Shown here one piece after another: positions 50,506 through 60,143 of a stretch of 64,000 nt of DNA. The notes under the pieces are model-generated. The model was not told the origin of the DNA. It worked only from the letters and a program-made list of their open reading frames with translations, and searched no databases. The stretch's first letter is position 1. The number at the start of each line of letters is the position of its first letter. The DNA is from GCA-020356105 sp964347475 (lineage in GTDB: Bacteria; Pseudomonadota; Alphaproteobacteria; UBA8366; JADFVY01), in assembly GCA_964347475.1 (NCBI GenBank), contig CAYFYY010000009.1, forward strand, positions 1 through 64,000, given 5' to 3'. The position numbers and the translations under genes are program-made.

Positions 50506-51663
50506 ATGCCGTTGAAGACCGCCGCCCGCGGGCGCATCTCGCCCTTTATTGTCATGGAAGTGATGCGTGCCGCCGCGGAACGCGAGAAATCCGGCGCCGA
50601 CGTCCTGCATATGGAGGTCGGACAGCCGGGCACCGGTGCTCCACGCGGCGTTATCGACGCGGCTCGCGCAGCGCTATGCGATCACAGGCTCGGTTACACG
50701 GTCGCGCTGGGACTGCCTGAGCTGAGGCAGGCAATCGCGCGGCATTACCGTGACTATTACGGAGTCATGGTGCCCGCCGAGCGCGTCGTGGTCACCACCG
50801 GATCATCGGGGGCGTTCATGCTGTCGTTCCTGTCCGCGTTCGATCCGGAAGACCGGGTGGCGCTCGCCGCGCCGGGATACCCATGCTACCGGAACATCCT
50901 GTCGGCGCTGGGCATCGAGCCGGTGTCGCTGATGAGCACCGTGGAAGACCGGTTCCAGCCGACCCCAGCGCTGCTCGACCGCGCGCGCGCCGATGCGCCG
51001 ATTCACGGACTGATCATCGCCAGTCCTTCGAATCCAGCGGGAACGATGCTCGACACTGCCGCGTTCCGTATCCTGATCGACTACTGCCGCCGACACGATA
51101 TCCGGCTGATTTCCGACGAGATCTACCATGGCATCACCTATCGTGGCAGGGCCGATACCGCCGCAGCGTTCAGCGACGATGCAATCGTCATCAACAGCTT
51201 TTCCAAATACTTCTCAATGACGGGTTGGCGCCTCGGCTGGATGCTGGTGCCGGCCGATCTGATGCGCGCCGTGGAATCCCTGGCGCAGAACTTCTTCATA
51301 TCCCCGCCGACCCTCTCGCAGATTGCGGCGGTTGCCGCATTCGAATGCCACGACGAACTCAGGGCAAACGTGGCGCGCTACGCTGCGAACCGCGAAATGC
51401 TGCTGCGCGAGTTGCCGAAAGCGGGCTTCAGCGAACTCGCGCCATCCGACGGCGCCTTCTACCTTTACGCGGATGTCGGACATCTGACCAACGACAGCGA
51501 GGCGTTCTGCCGTCGCATTTTGGATGAGGCAGGCGTCGCGGTGACACCCGGCGTCGATTTCGACGCGGCACGGGGCAACCGCTTCGTACGCTTCTCGTTC
51601 GCCGAAAGTACGGAGGACATGGAAAAGGCCGCCACTGCCCTGAAAGCGTGGCGGGACGGATGA
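50506..51663 (+). CDS. PLP-dependent class I/II aminotransferase
   Basis: A 385-residue cytoplasmic aminotransferase starting MPLKTAARGRIS (50506, GGACGGAG upstream). It has LHMEVGQPGTGAPRGV, LGYTVALGLPELRQAIARHY, VVTTGSSGAFMLSFLSAFDPEDRVALAAPGYPCYRNIL, SPSNPAGTML, LISDEIYHGITY and the PLP-binding Lys in NSFSKYFSMTGWRLGW. It is of the aspartate/branched-chain type; the exact substrate is open. It is 14 bases downstream of the gamma-glutamyltransferase gene and probably co-transcribed with it, which hints at a joint role in amino-acid scavenging. Confidence 0.9.
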   Translation: MPLKTAARGRISPFIVMEVMRAAAEREKSGADVLHMEVGQPGTGAPRGVIDAARAALCDHRLGYTVALGLPELRQAIARHYRDYYGVMVPAERVVVTTGSSGAFMLSFLSAFDPEDRVALAAPGYPCYRNILSALGIEPVSLMSTVEDRFQPTPALLDRARADAPIHGLIIASPSNPAGTMLDTAAFRILIDYCRRHDIRLISDEIYHGITYRGRADTAAAFSDDAIVINSFSKYFSMTGWRLGWMLVPADLMRAVESLAQNFFISPPTLSQIAAVAAFECHDELRANVARYAANREMLLRELPKAGFSELAPSDGAFYLYADVGHLTNDSEAFCRRILDEAGVAVTPGVDFDAARGNRFVRFSFAESTEDMEKAATALKAWRDG

Positions 51664-51672
51664 CGGGTCGCG

Positions 51673-52926
51673 TCAGGTCTTTTTCAGGAGCACCTGTCCG
51701 ACATACATTCCGTTTGCGTCGAATGCGGCTTCGGAACCGGCAAGATAGAAGTTCCACATTCGGCGAAACCGTTCATCGTAACAGGCGCCCTTGAGCTGCG
51801 GCCACGCCTCGTTGAAGTTCGCCCGCCAGCGCCGCAACGTTTCCGCGTAGTGGAAGCTTTCGTGCGTGAAGGGCTCGTGCGCGAGCCGCAGTCCGGCATC
51901 GCGCGCCGCCGCAACTGTATCGTCCAGCGTTGGAATGTACCCGCCGGGGAAAATGTATTTCTGTACCCACGGGCTGGTTTCCTGCCGCCGGATGCGCATG
52001 ATCGAATGCACAAGCGCCAATCCGTCATCCGCGAGCATGTGCCGCACGGCTCCAAAATAATCCCGGAAATTTTTGCGGCCGACATGTTCGAACATGCCGA
52101 TACTGACGATACGATCATAGGCTCGCGGATTGTTCTGTGCATGAACCCGATAGTCGGCGAGCCGGTAGTCGAGACGATCCCCGAAGCGATCGCCGGCCCG
52201 CTGCTGAGCGAACTCGCGTTGGCGCTCCGCCAGTGTAATACCGGTCACGGAGTCGGCATCGCTCTCTTCGGTGATAAGCCGTGTCAGCTCGCCCCAACCG
52301 CAACCGATGTCAAGCACCCGCGCCCCGGGGCCAATCGCGAGCCTGCGAATGGTCGTGCGCAGTTTGTTGAGCTGGGCATCGCGCAGCGACTGGTCCGGTG
52401 TCTGGAAAAACGCGCAGGAATAGTTCATGCCCGCGTCGAGAAACCGCTCGTACAAATCGTTGCCGATATCGTAGTGATGGGCGGCGTTGCGGCGGGCCTT
52501 GCGCGGACTGATGCGGCGCGCGCGATGCCACAGCTTGGCGACCCTCCGGATGTGGTGACCCCAGACCGTCTTTGCAGCTGTTCCTTCGTTCCGGCAGAAC
52601 ATACCGATGAGGCCGGCGAGGTCGCCGCGCTCCACGTTCCATTCTCCGTTCATGTAGCCTTCGCCGGTGCCGAGGTCCGGGTTGATTATGATTCGGGGCA
52701 CCAACCGCAACGAATTCACACGGATCCGGTAAAGCGGTCCGGAGCCGTCCCCGCACTCGATTTCGTCGATATCGCGATAATTGATCTGTAGCCGGCCGTG
52801 CTGGGCAAATGCGCCGATAATCGGTGCCATTGCGCGGAACAGCCTGAGCTGACGTGCATTAACATCTCGCCGGTCGGCCGAGCGGTCCTGGAATTCGGCG
52901 CTGTAATCCTTTTTCGTACCGAACAT
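51673..52926 (-). CDS. cfa: Cyclopropane-fatty-acyl-phospholipid synthase-type methyltransferase
   Basis: A 417-residue protein of the CFA/mycolic acid synthase family, which methylates the double bond of membrane lipid acyl chains with SAM. The N-terminal lipid-binding part (about 1-110) precedes the methyltransferase fold. That fold shows NAAHHYDIGNDLYERFLDAGMNYSCAFF (about 160-190), VLDIGCGWGELTRL, SIGMFEHVG and FPGGYIPTLDD. The ATG at 52926 follows GGCGGGGGGC; an ATG five bases upstream is out of frame. It is transcribed away from rne and converges on the aminotransferase gene. Confidence 0.93.
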   Translation of the reverse strand: MFGTKKDYSAEFQDRSADRRDVNARQLRLFRAMAPIIGAFAQHGRLQINYRDIDEIECGDGSGPLYRIRVNSLRLVPRIIINPDLGTGEGYMNGEWNVERGDLAGLIGMFCRNEGTAAKTVWGHHIRRVAKLWHRARRISPRKARRNAAHHYDIGNDLYERFLDAGMNYSCAFFQTPDQSLRDAQLNKLRTTIRRLAIGPGARVLDIGCGWGELTRLITEESDADSVTGITLAERQREFAQQRAGDRFGDRLDYRLADYRVHAQNNPRAYDRIVSIGMFEHVGRKNFRDYFGAVRHMLADDGLALVHSIMRIRRQETSPWVQKYIFPGGYIPTLDDTVAAARDAGLRLAHEPFTHESFHYAETLRRWRANFNEAWPQLKGACYDERFRRMWNFYLAGSEAAFDANGMYVGQVLLKKT

Positions 52927-53020
52927 TGCATGCCCCCCGCCTTGTCGACAGGGCCGCGGCCCTGCAGTGCAACGATATCGGCTCCGCCATGCACGACGAT
53001 ACGGCACGGCAGAGTTTCAT

Positions 53021-53048
53021 AATTTACCACTTGTTAACCGATCGTCAA
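53021..53048 (-). promoter_or_regulatory. Predicted promoter of the cfa-type gene
   Basis: On the minus strand TTGACG (53048-53043) and TAAATT (53026-53021) are 16 bases apart, about 95 bases upstream of the start, in the 211-bp region between cfa and the end of rne. A GC-rich hairpin (53080-53108) in the same region may end rne transcripts; it has no T tract. Confidence 0.45.
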
Positions 53049-53137
53049 TTGGCGGCGGTCCGCAGTGCAGCGCACGCCCCCCCAGGACGTGATCGCCGGC
53101 GTCCGGGGTCTCCAGGTGTCGTTGCCAGTTCGGCGAT

Positions 53138-55672
53138 TCAGGTCTGCGAACGCCGCCACCACCCTGTTCGCTTCGGCTTCGCCGCGACGGCGGGTTCCGG
53201 TGGATCCGGTTGCTCCGGCTTTGCTGGCGCCTCCACGGAGTCTGCGTAGACGGCTTCCGGAACCCGATCGACAGCGACAGCCGCGGGCATTTCCGCCGGC
53301 GGTGGTACGGGGGCATCGATCGCGGGTTGGCCGTGTTGGCCCGTGTCCGCCGACGCGTCGTCCTCATTGCCGGCTGCCGCAGGTGTCTCTTTCGGTTTCG
53401 CGGCGGCCTTTCGTGTTGTCCGCTTGCGGGCCGTCGACGCGCTCTTCGATTTTGTGCGCGTTGTCTTTGCAGTGCCGCTGGCGCGTCGTCTGGATTTCGG
53501 TTTCTTCTCCGGTTCCGGGGTTGCCGGTTCGGGCTCCGCGCTTGCGGCGGCGGCCGGCGCGGGTTCACCGGGCGCCTCGGGCTCGGCAGGTGCCGCGGCC
53601 TTGGCCTCTTCGGACTCCTTCTTCTTGCGCCGGCGCGTGGGCCGTTTCTTTTTCGGTTCGGCTTCGGCTTCGGCAGCCCCCTCCGTATCCAGCGCGGCGG
53701 TATCGTCATCTTGCGCTGCTTCGGACGTCCCCGTCGGCTCCGCGACCTCCTGCTCCGCGTCGTCGCTACCGTCGGGCGAGGGCTCGGCGGCTTCGGCGGC
53801 CGCATCCGCTGACCTGCGCCCGCGCCGACGTCCACCGCGCCGGCCGCGGCGCCGCCGCTTGCGGGGCTCCTCCTCGACAGTCTCATCTTCGGGCGCGGCG
53901 ATTTCTGCCGCTTCCTCTTCGGCCTCGTGTGCCTCAGCGGCTTTCTCGGCGACCTCCGTTTCGCGCCGGTCCTTGCGACGCTTGCGGGAGCGTCGCTTGC
54001 GTCGGCCGCCTTCCTCGGCCGATTCCTCCACGGCGACCTCTTCGATCTCTGCCTCGCCCTCTTCGCTCTCGCGCCCGCGTACTCGCTCGATGCGGTATTC
54101 CGGCGGGATCAACCCGTCATCGGCGGCGATAACGACCTTCAGACCGCAACGCTGCTCAATGGCCGCGATAATGTTCCGCTTATGGTTGAGGATGTAGAGC
54201 GCCACCTGAGCCGGCACGAACACGTCGACTTCGGCGGATCGTCGGCGCAAGCCCTCCTCCTCGATCCCGCGCATCACGTGGAGCGCGGTCGATTCCGTCG
54301 AACGGATGTGTCCGGTGCCGCCGCAAGCCGGGCACACCTCGCTTGAGGTCTCCAGCAGGCTCGGACGCAGCCGCTGCCGCGACATCTCGAGCAGTCCGAA
54401 GGGGCTGATATGACCGATCTGGATCCGCGCGCGGTCGCTGCGCAGCGCCTCCTTGAGGCGACGCTCGACAGCGGAATTGTTGCGACTCTCCTCCATATCG
54501 ATGAAATCGATCACGATGAGTCCGGCAAGATCGCGCAGACGCAGTTGCCGGGCGATTTCCTCGGCGGCCTCGAGATTGGTCTTGATCGCAGTCTCTTCAA
54601 TGTGGCGCTCGCGCGTCGCGCGGCCCGAGTTCACGTCGATCGCGACCAGCGCCTCGGTGCTGTGCATGACCAGGTAGCCGCCCGAGCGCAACTGGACGAT
54701 CGGGTTGTAGATCGCGTCGATCTGGTTCTCCACCTGATACCGGAAAAACAGCGGGATCACCTGGTCGTCATAGCGCTGCACGCGCTTGGAGTGGCTCGGC
54801 ACCATCGCTTTCATGAAGTCCTTGGCGACCCGGTAGCCGGCCTCACCCTCGACCAGCACATCGTCGATGTCGCGGCTGTAAAGGTCGCGGATCGATCGCT
54901 TGATAAGATTGGCCTCTTCATGCACCAGGGTCGGTGCGATCGATGCCATGGTGCGGTTCCGGATATCGTCCCACAGACGCACGAGATACTCGTAGTCACG
55001 CTTGATCTCGGCCTTGGTGCGCTCAGCGCCGGCGGTTCGCACGATAACCGCCATGCCGGGAGCGATCTTGAATTCATCCAGAACCTTCTTGAGACGTCGC
55101 CTGTCCTTGACGTTACCGATCTTTCGGCTGATGCCGCCGCCGCGGCCGGTGTTGGGCATCAGCACGCAGTAGCGGCCAGCAAGCGACAGATAGGTCGTCA
55201 ACGCCGCGCCCTTGTTGCCGCGCTCCTCCTTGACCACCTGCACCAGCATGATCTGCCGACGTTTGATCACCTCTTGGATCTTGTAATGCCGGTGGTGCTT
55301 TATCCGCCGGCGCTCGACCTCCTCGACTTCATCGCCGCCGACGGTCTCGACCGAACCGCCATTCTCGGAATCCTCCGCGTCGTCGGCCTCGACCTCTTCG
55401 GCGAGCAGCTGCTCGCGGTCGGCAACCGGAATCTGATAGTAGTCGGGGTGAATTTCGCTAAACGCCAGGAACCCGTGACGGTTTCCGCCGTAGTCGACAA
55501 AGGCGGCCTGCAACGAGGGTTCGACGCGAACCACCTTTGCCAGGTACACGTTCCCTTTGAGCTGCTTCTTGCGTGAGGTTTCGTAATCGAATTCTTCGAG
55601 ACGCTTACCGTTTACGACGGCCACCCGTGTCTCTTCCGGGTGGCTCGCGTCAATCAACATTCTCCGAGCCAT
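53138..55672 (-). CDS. rne: Ribonuclease E/G
   Basis: The central endoribonuclease of mRNA decay and rRNA processing, 844 residues from MARRMLIDASHPEE (55672). The catalytic half comprises the S1 domain (about 38-125, with an alphaproteobacterial acidic insertion EEVEADDAEDSENGG and basic KHHRHYK), the RNase core with DVNSGRATRERHIEETA and IVIDFIDMEESRNNSAVERRLKEAL, and the Zn-link CPACGGTGH. After about 560 the protein is low-complexity, alternating Arg-rich (KRRSRKRRKDRR, RKRRRRGRRGGRRRGRR) and Glu/Ala/Pro-rich blocks. This is the degradosome scaffold and RNA-binding tail; it ends in the conserved KRTGWWRRSQT. No homologue gap or frameshift was seen. Confidence 0.96.
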   Translation of the reverse strand: MARRMLIDASHPEETRVAVVNGKRLEEFDYETSRKKQLKGNVYLAKVVRVEPSLQAAFVDYGGNRHGFLAFSEIHPDYYQIPVADREQLLAEEVEADDAEDSENGGSVETVGGDEVEEVERRRIKHHRHYKIQEVIKRRQIMLVQVVKEERGNKGAALTTYLSLAGRYCVLMPNTGRGGGISRKIGNVKDRRRLKKVLDEFKIAPGMAVIVRTAGAERTKAEIKRDYEYLVRLWDDIRNRTMASIAPTLVHEEANLIKRSIRDLYSRDIDDVLVEGEAGYRVAKDFMKAMVPSHSKRVQRYDDQVIPLFFRYQVENQIDAIYNPIVQLRSGGYLVMHSTEALVAIDVNSGRATRERHIEETAIKTNLEAAEEIARQLRLRDLAGLIVIDFIDMEESRNNSAVERRLKEALRSDRARIQIGHISPFGLLEMSRQRLRPSLLETSSEVCPACGGTGHIRSTESTALHVMRGIEEEGLRRRSAEVDVFVPAQVALYILNHKRNIIAAIEQRCGLKVVIAADDGLIPPEYRIERVRGRESEEGEAEIEEVAVEESAEEGGRRKRRSRKRRKDRRETEVAEKAAEAHEAEEEAAEIAAPEDETVEEEPRKRRRRGRRGGRRRGRRSADAAAEAAEPSPDGSDDAEQEVAEPTGTSEAAQDDDTAALDTEGAAEAEAEPKKKRPTRRRKKKESEEAKAAAPAEPEAPGEPAPAAAASAEPEPATPEPEKKPKSRRRASGTAKTTRTKSKSASTARKRTTRKAAAKPKETPAAAGNEDDASADTGQHGQPAIDAPVPPPAEMPAAVAVDRVPEAVYADSVEAPAKPEQPDPPEPAVAAKPKRTGWWRRSQT

Positions 55673-56187
55673 TAGGCAAAACTCCAACATGCTCCCGCGG
55701 GTCCGCGCGTAACAGACCTTGCAGCAGCATCACGTTTGGTGCGAAACCGGCGGCGCTTTCGAATTCACCTGTCGAACAGCGCAGGCATTCCTGCACCAAG
55801 ACAGAGAAGCATTTCGGCGCCCGCTCATCCCGAAACGAAACCCCATCACCGGGGGCCCGCCCGTGGATCGGCCTCGAGTTCCTCAATAATATTCCGCCAG
55901 GTTCGGAAGTGCCACGACCCGCCGTCCCCCAATCCCTGACCGGACAAGCCGGAAAGGAATCGACCTGGGCGAACCGTTGCACCGTCACACCGCAAACCCC
56001 GGTGCGACCGACCGGCAGTGATACGCGCACTGCCAAAATACGCGCGAATGCATTTGCAGGACAACGTATAAATTCCCCGACGGAACCAAATTTCCGCCAA
56101 GCTTGTCCTTTATTTGTTTTGCCGGACTCACAGAATCAACTATATGTGTAACCTTATCAAACGCATAAGCTGAAACCGGATCGGCGT
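55673..56187. other. 515-bp divergent intergenic region between rne and the amidase gene
   Basis: No gene is supported here. On the minus strand TTGTCC (56064-56059) and TATTTT (56040-56035) with an 18-base spacer could be the rne promoter; it would give a leader of about 350 bases, and rne leaders are often autoregulatory. On the plus strand TTGCCG (56119-56124) and TATATG (56141-56146), 16 apart, could drive the amidase gene. All these promoter calls are by eye. Confidence 0.35.
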
Positions 56188-57429
56188 ATGAGCGTTCGCA
56201 GACCAGGCAACCTGTTTTCTGCTCTTGGGGCCGTTCTGGCTGCGACAGCGATATTGGTGCTGATGGCCACAGCCGCCGCGGCGAAGGATCCAGTGGTGAC
56301 AGGCGTGCGGCTTGGATTGAATCCCCCAAGCAGTTCGGAGGGTACCACACGGGTCGTTCTCGACCTCACCAATGCTGTGCCGTATTCCGCGTTTCTTCTG
56401 GGATCGCCGTACCGTCTGGTGATCGATCTGCCGGAGGTCGCGTGGGGCGCCAACGGCGGATCCGAACAGGAATCGGTCGGCCTCGTTGAGCGTTTGCGTT
56501 ACGGCCATTTCCGGCCGGGGAACAGCCGCGTCGTCGTCGACCTGATGGGGCCGGCCAGGATACTGCGGCACAGCGTCCTTACGGAACCGGACCGCATCGT
56601 CTTCGACATCGCCCCGGTCGGTGCCGCGGGGTTCGTCCCCGGCCGCAAAGTCGGAGTCAATGGCTGGACCCCGCCTACCGCGGAGCAATTTCCGTTGCCC
56701 AAGCGCAAGCCGGACTCGGCCAGCGGCAAGCGTGTGGTGGTCATCGACGCCGGCCACGGCGGTGTCGACCCCGGGGCGGTGCGCGGACGCATCTATGAGA
56801 AGCGGATAACCATGGCGGTCGCCAATGCCGTCAAGGAACAACTCGAAAAGAGCGGTCGCTATCGCGTGGTCATGACCCGGACGCGCGATGTGTTCCTTGA
56901 GCTGCGCGAACGCATCGAAGTTGCGCATGCCAACGGCGGCGACATTTTCATCTCCCTGCATGCCGATACGCACCCCAAGATCGTCACCCGCGGGGCTTCG
57001 GTATACACGCTTTCTCAGCAAGCGTCAGACGAAGAGGCCGCGGCTCTGGCAGCAAAAGAGAACAACGCCGACATGATCGCAGGGACACAGATCAATCCCG
57101 CTGCCTACTCGGATGAGACCATCGATATCCTTCGTGACTTGCAGCGGCGCCAGACCGACCGGCATTCGGTTGTTTTTGCCCGCATGCTGACCTCACATCT
57201 GGGCAAGAACAGTATAGGGCTGTCGCGGAAAAAGGCGCACAGATTCGCCGGCTTCGTCGTGCTTAAGTCGCCGACCGTTCCTTCCGTGCTCGTTGAACTC
57301 GGTTACCTTTCGAATGTCGACGACCGCAAGATGCTGCAGACGCCACGCTTCCGGGGCAGAGTCGCCAATTCGATATTGGCTGCCGTGGACCAGTACTTCA
57401 AATACGTGGACGATCTTGCTCACAGGTAG
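56188..57429 (+). CDS. amiC: N-acetylmuramoyl-L-alanine amidase with AMIN domain (AmiC-type)
   Basis: A 413-residue periplasmic murein hydrolase that splits the sugar-peptide bond of peptidoglycan, mainly at cell division. A signal peptide (about 1-33) is followed by an AMIN localisation domain (about 37-145). The Amidase_3 zinc domain (about 182-408) has ligands H190 (DAGHGG), E204 (YEKRI) and H258 (SLHAD), and the catalytic E370 (LVELGYLSN). The insert EEAAALAAKENNADMIAG is typical of Amidase_3 enzymes regulated by EnvC-like activators. It precedes the PBP1A gene by 119 bases in the order common to alphaproteobacteria. Confidence 0.95.
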   Translation: MSVRRPGNLFSALGAVLAATAILVLMATAAAAKDPVVTGVRLGLNPPSSSEGTTRVVLDLTNAVPYSAFLLGSPYRLVIDLPEVAWGANGGSEQESVGLVERLRYGHFRPGNSRVVVDLMGPARILRHSVLTEPDRIVFDIAPVGAAGFVPGRKVGVNGWTPPTAEQFPLPKRKPDSASGKRVVVIDAGHGGVDPGAVRGRIYEKRITMAVANAVKEQLEKSGRYRVVMTRTRDVFLELRERIEVAHANGGDIFISLHADTHPKIVTRGASVYTLSQQASDEEAAALAAKENNADMIAGTQINPAAYSDETIDILRDLQRRQTDRHSVVFARMLTSHLGKNSIGLSRKKAHRFAGFVVLKSPTVPSVLVELGYLSNVDDRKMLQTPRFRGRVANSILAAVDQYFKYVDDLAHR

Positions 57430-57548
57430 CAGTTTTTTCACAGATTGGTCATAATTGCGCTGTAATGAATCAATGGGCCGGCTGGCCGTACATTGCAGCA
57501 AGGGCGTTTTGGTGGGTGAACAGTTTCCCGGTGTAACGGGGCAGGGTT

Positions 57549-60059
57549 ATGCGTCGTCTTTTTAGAATCATACGGTATTGTTTGGCCGTGCTCTTCATAC
57601 TTGCGCTGGCCGCAGGTGGCGCAGCTACCTACGGTATCTGGTACTACGGTCGCGACCTGCCCGATCATCGGCAGTTGGCTGACTACCAGCCGAAGATTTC
57701 GACCCGGGTGCACGCTGGAGACGGCCAGGTGATCACGGAGTTCGCCACCGAAAAACGGGCCTTCGTCCCCATCAGCGCGGTTCCAACGCGCGTCAAGCAG
57801 GCGTTCATCGCGGCCGAGGATCAGCGCTTCTACCAGCACAACGGCGTCGATCCGGTCGCCCTGGCGCGGGCCATCGTCACCAATCTGCGAAACATGGGAA
57901 CCGGCCGGCGGCTGGTGGGCGGCTCGACGATCACCCAGCAGGTGGCCAAGAACTTCCTCGTCGGAAACGAGCGGAGCTACGAGAGAAAGATCCGCGAGGC
58001 GCTCATCGCCATCAAGATGGAGGAGGTTTACACCAAGGACGAGATTTTCGAGCTATACCTCAACGAGATATATCTCGGTATCGGCGCCTACGGTGTGGCC
58101 GCGGCCGCGCTCAACTACTTCAACAAGTCCATGGACGAGTTGACGGTGGCCGAGGCGGCGTATCTGGCCGCTCTGCCCAAGGCGCCGGGCAGGTATCACC
58201 CGCTCAACGCGCCGAGGGAAGCGCGTGAACGACGCGACTGGGTGATCGGCCGCATGGTGGAAGAGGGCTTTATCGACGAGGCCACGGCGCAGGCCGCACG
58301 CGCCGAACCGCTTCAGATGGTCACGCCGGATCGCAGCACCCTGGTGGCGGCCGCGTATTTCGTCGAAGAAGTGCGGCGCGAGCTTGTCAGTCGGTTCGGC
58401 GAAGATGCGCTTTACGAGGGCGGCCTGTCGGTGCGCACGACTCTGAGTCCCAAACTGCAGGCAATTGCCGACAATGCCTTGCGCCGCGGGCTGATCGCCT
58501 ACGACCGTCGGCACGGCTGGCGTGGCGCGCTCGACAGGCTTGTGGCCGGTACAGACTGGGTCAAATGGCTGCAGTCGGCCAAGCTGCCGGCCGGCGCGCG
58601 CGGCTGGTCGCTGGCCGTGGTTCTGTCGGTTGAAGACGATCGCGCGACGATCGGACTTGCCGACGGCGAAACGGGGACGATCCCGCTGACCGAGCTGGCC
58701 TGGGCCCGGCCGTGGCTGCCGGAGCAGGAACTCGGACCAGAAGTGGAAAAGGCGACGGATGTGCTGACTGTCGGCGATGTCGTCCTCGTCGAGCCTGTCA
58801 TGATCTCCGACCCCGACGACGAAGGAAACACCATTACGTATCCCGACAACACCTTCGGGTTGCGGCAGGTTCCTGACGTCAATGGGGCGATTATCGCGCT
58901 TGATCCGCACACCGGCCGGGTGCTCGCCATGTCCGGCGGCTATGACTTCGCCATGAGCGAGTTCAACCGGGCAACGCAGGCCTGGCGGCAGCCGGGGTCG
59001 GCGTTCAAGCCGTTCGTCTATCTGTCGGCGCTCGACAAGAACTACACACCGGCCACGGTCATTCTCGATGCGCCCTTCGTCATGGAGCGTTCGGACGGCA
59101 AGGGCAAATGGAAGCCGACGAACTACTCCGACAGGTTTTACGGTCCCAGCACCATGCGTATCGGCATCGTCAAGTCGCGCAACCTGATGACGGTGCGCCT
59201 CGCCAAAGCCATCGGCATGGCGCCGGTGATCCGGAACGCCATCGCCTTCGGGATCGTCGATGACATGCCGGGCGAGCTCGCAATGGCGCTGGGTGCGGGC
59301 GAGACGACCCTGATGCGCCTGACGACGGCATATGCCATGCTGGCGAACGGCGGCAAACGGATCATTCCAACCGTGATTGATCGGGTGCAGGATCGGACGG
59401 GCAAGACCGTCTTCAAGCACGACAATCGCCCGTGCGAGGGCTGCGACGTCGAGCGTTGGGCGCTGCAACCGGTGCCGTTCATTCCGGACGAGCGTGAGGC
59501 CGTTGCGGATCCGATCAGCGCCTACCAGATCGTCTCCATGCTTCAGGGTGTGGTACAAAGCGGCACGGGTTATGCGGTCAGCCGCATCGGCAAGCCGTTG
59601 GCCGGCAAGACGGGCACCACCAACAATTCGCAGGATGCCTGGTTCCTCGGTTTCTCGCCGGATCTTGCGGCAGGGGTCTATGTCGGTTTCGACGCACCGC
59701 GTACCTTGGGTCGCAGGGAAACCGGGTCAAGTGCAGCGGTGCCGATCTTCAAGGAATTCATGTCCGCCGCGCTTGCCGACAAGCCTGCAACGCCGTTTCG
59801 CGTCCCGCCGGGAATCCGCATGGTCCGTATGAACACCGAGACCGGTATGCCGGCTACGCCGGCCGACGACTGGCGGAAAATTGTCCTCGAGGCATTCCGC
59901 CGCGGCACCGAGCCGGGAACCGATGCCGCATCCATCGTCATCGACGGATCTGATACCGGGCTGGGTTTCGAGGCGACGATCGGCGGCGACGCGATGCCGG
60001 CGAACCAGGGTGAGCCGCCCAAATCGGGCAAGAAACGGACTGAAACAGGACTGTACTGA
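57549..60059 (+). CDS. mrcA: Bifunctional penicillin-binding protein 1A
   Basis: An 836-residue inner-membrane peptidoglycan synthase with its bulk in the periplasm. It has a short cytoplasmic start, one span (about 9-31), a transglycosylase domain (GT51, about 55-230) with catalytic E90 (EDQRFYQHNGVD) and GGSTITQQVAKN, an OB-like insert, and a transpeptidase domain (about 440-780). The transpeptidase domain has S484-x-x-K (GSAFKPF), SRN (KSRNLMTVRLA) and KTG at 687-689 (KTGTTNNSQDAWF). The length and the C-terminal tail of about 50 residues fit PBP1A. It follows the amidase gene and precedes prfB. Confidence 0.96.
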   Translation: MRRLFRIIRYCLAVLFILALAAGGAATYGIWYYGRDLPDHRQLADYQPKISTRVHAGDGQVITEFATEKRAFVPISAVPTRVKQAFIAAEDQRFYQHNGVDPVALARAIVTNLRNMGTGRRLVGGSTITQQVAKNFLVGNERSYERKIREALIAIKMEEVYTKDEIFELYLNEIYLGIGAYGVAAAALNYFNKSMDELTVAEAAYLAALPKAPGRYHPLNAPREARERRDWVIGRMVEEGFIDEATAQAARAEPLQMVTPDRSTLVAAAYFVEEVRRELVSRFGEDALYEGGLSVRTTLSPKLQAIADNALRRGLIAYDRRHGWRGALDRLVAGTDWVKWLQSAKLPAGARGWSLAVVLSVEDDRATIGLADGETGTIPLTELAWARPWLPEQELGPEVEKATDVLTVGDVVLVEPVMISDPDDEGNTITYPDNTFGLRQVPDVNGAIIALDPHTGRVLAMSGGYDFAMSEFNRATQAWRQPGSAFKPFVYLSALDKNYTPATVILDAPFVMERSDGKGKWKPTNYSDRFYGPSTMRIGIVKSRNLMTVRLAKAIGMAPVIRNAIAFGIVDDMPGELAMALGAGETTLMRLTTAYAMLANGGKRIIPTVIDRVQDRTGKTVFKHDNRPCEGCDVERWALQPVPFIPDEREAVADPISAYQIVSMLQGVVQSGTGYAVSRIGKPLAGKTGTTNNSQDAWFLGFSPDLAAGVYVGFDAPRTLGRRETGSSAAVPIFKEFMSAALADKPATPFRVPPGIRMVRMNTETGMPATPADDWRKIVLEAFRRGTEPGTDAASIVIDGSDTGLGFEATIGGDAMPANQGEPPKSGKKRTETGLY

Positions 60060-60143
60060 CGGCGGCGCGGGCAGCGGGTTGAACCCGGCCCGGAATTTCA
60101 TTAAATCGGCTCATTTCCCCCCGACATTCGAGAGCAGGTGCCA

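Noticed and set aside
53065..54132. Long plus-strand frames opposite the rne tail
   Set aside because: They mirror the Arg/Glu-rich low-complexity tail and carry only Arg/Pro/Ser repeats.
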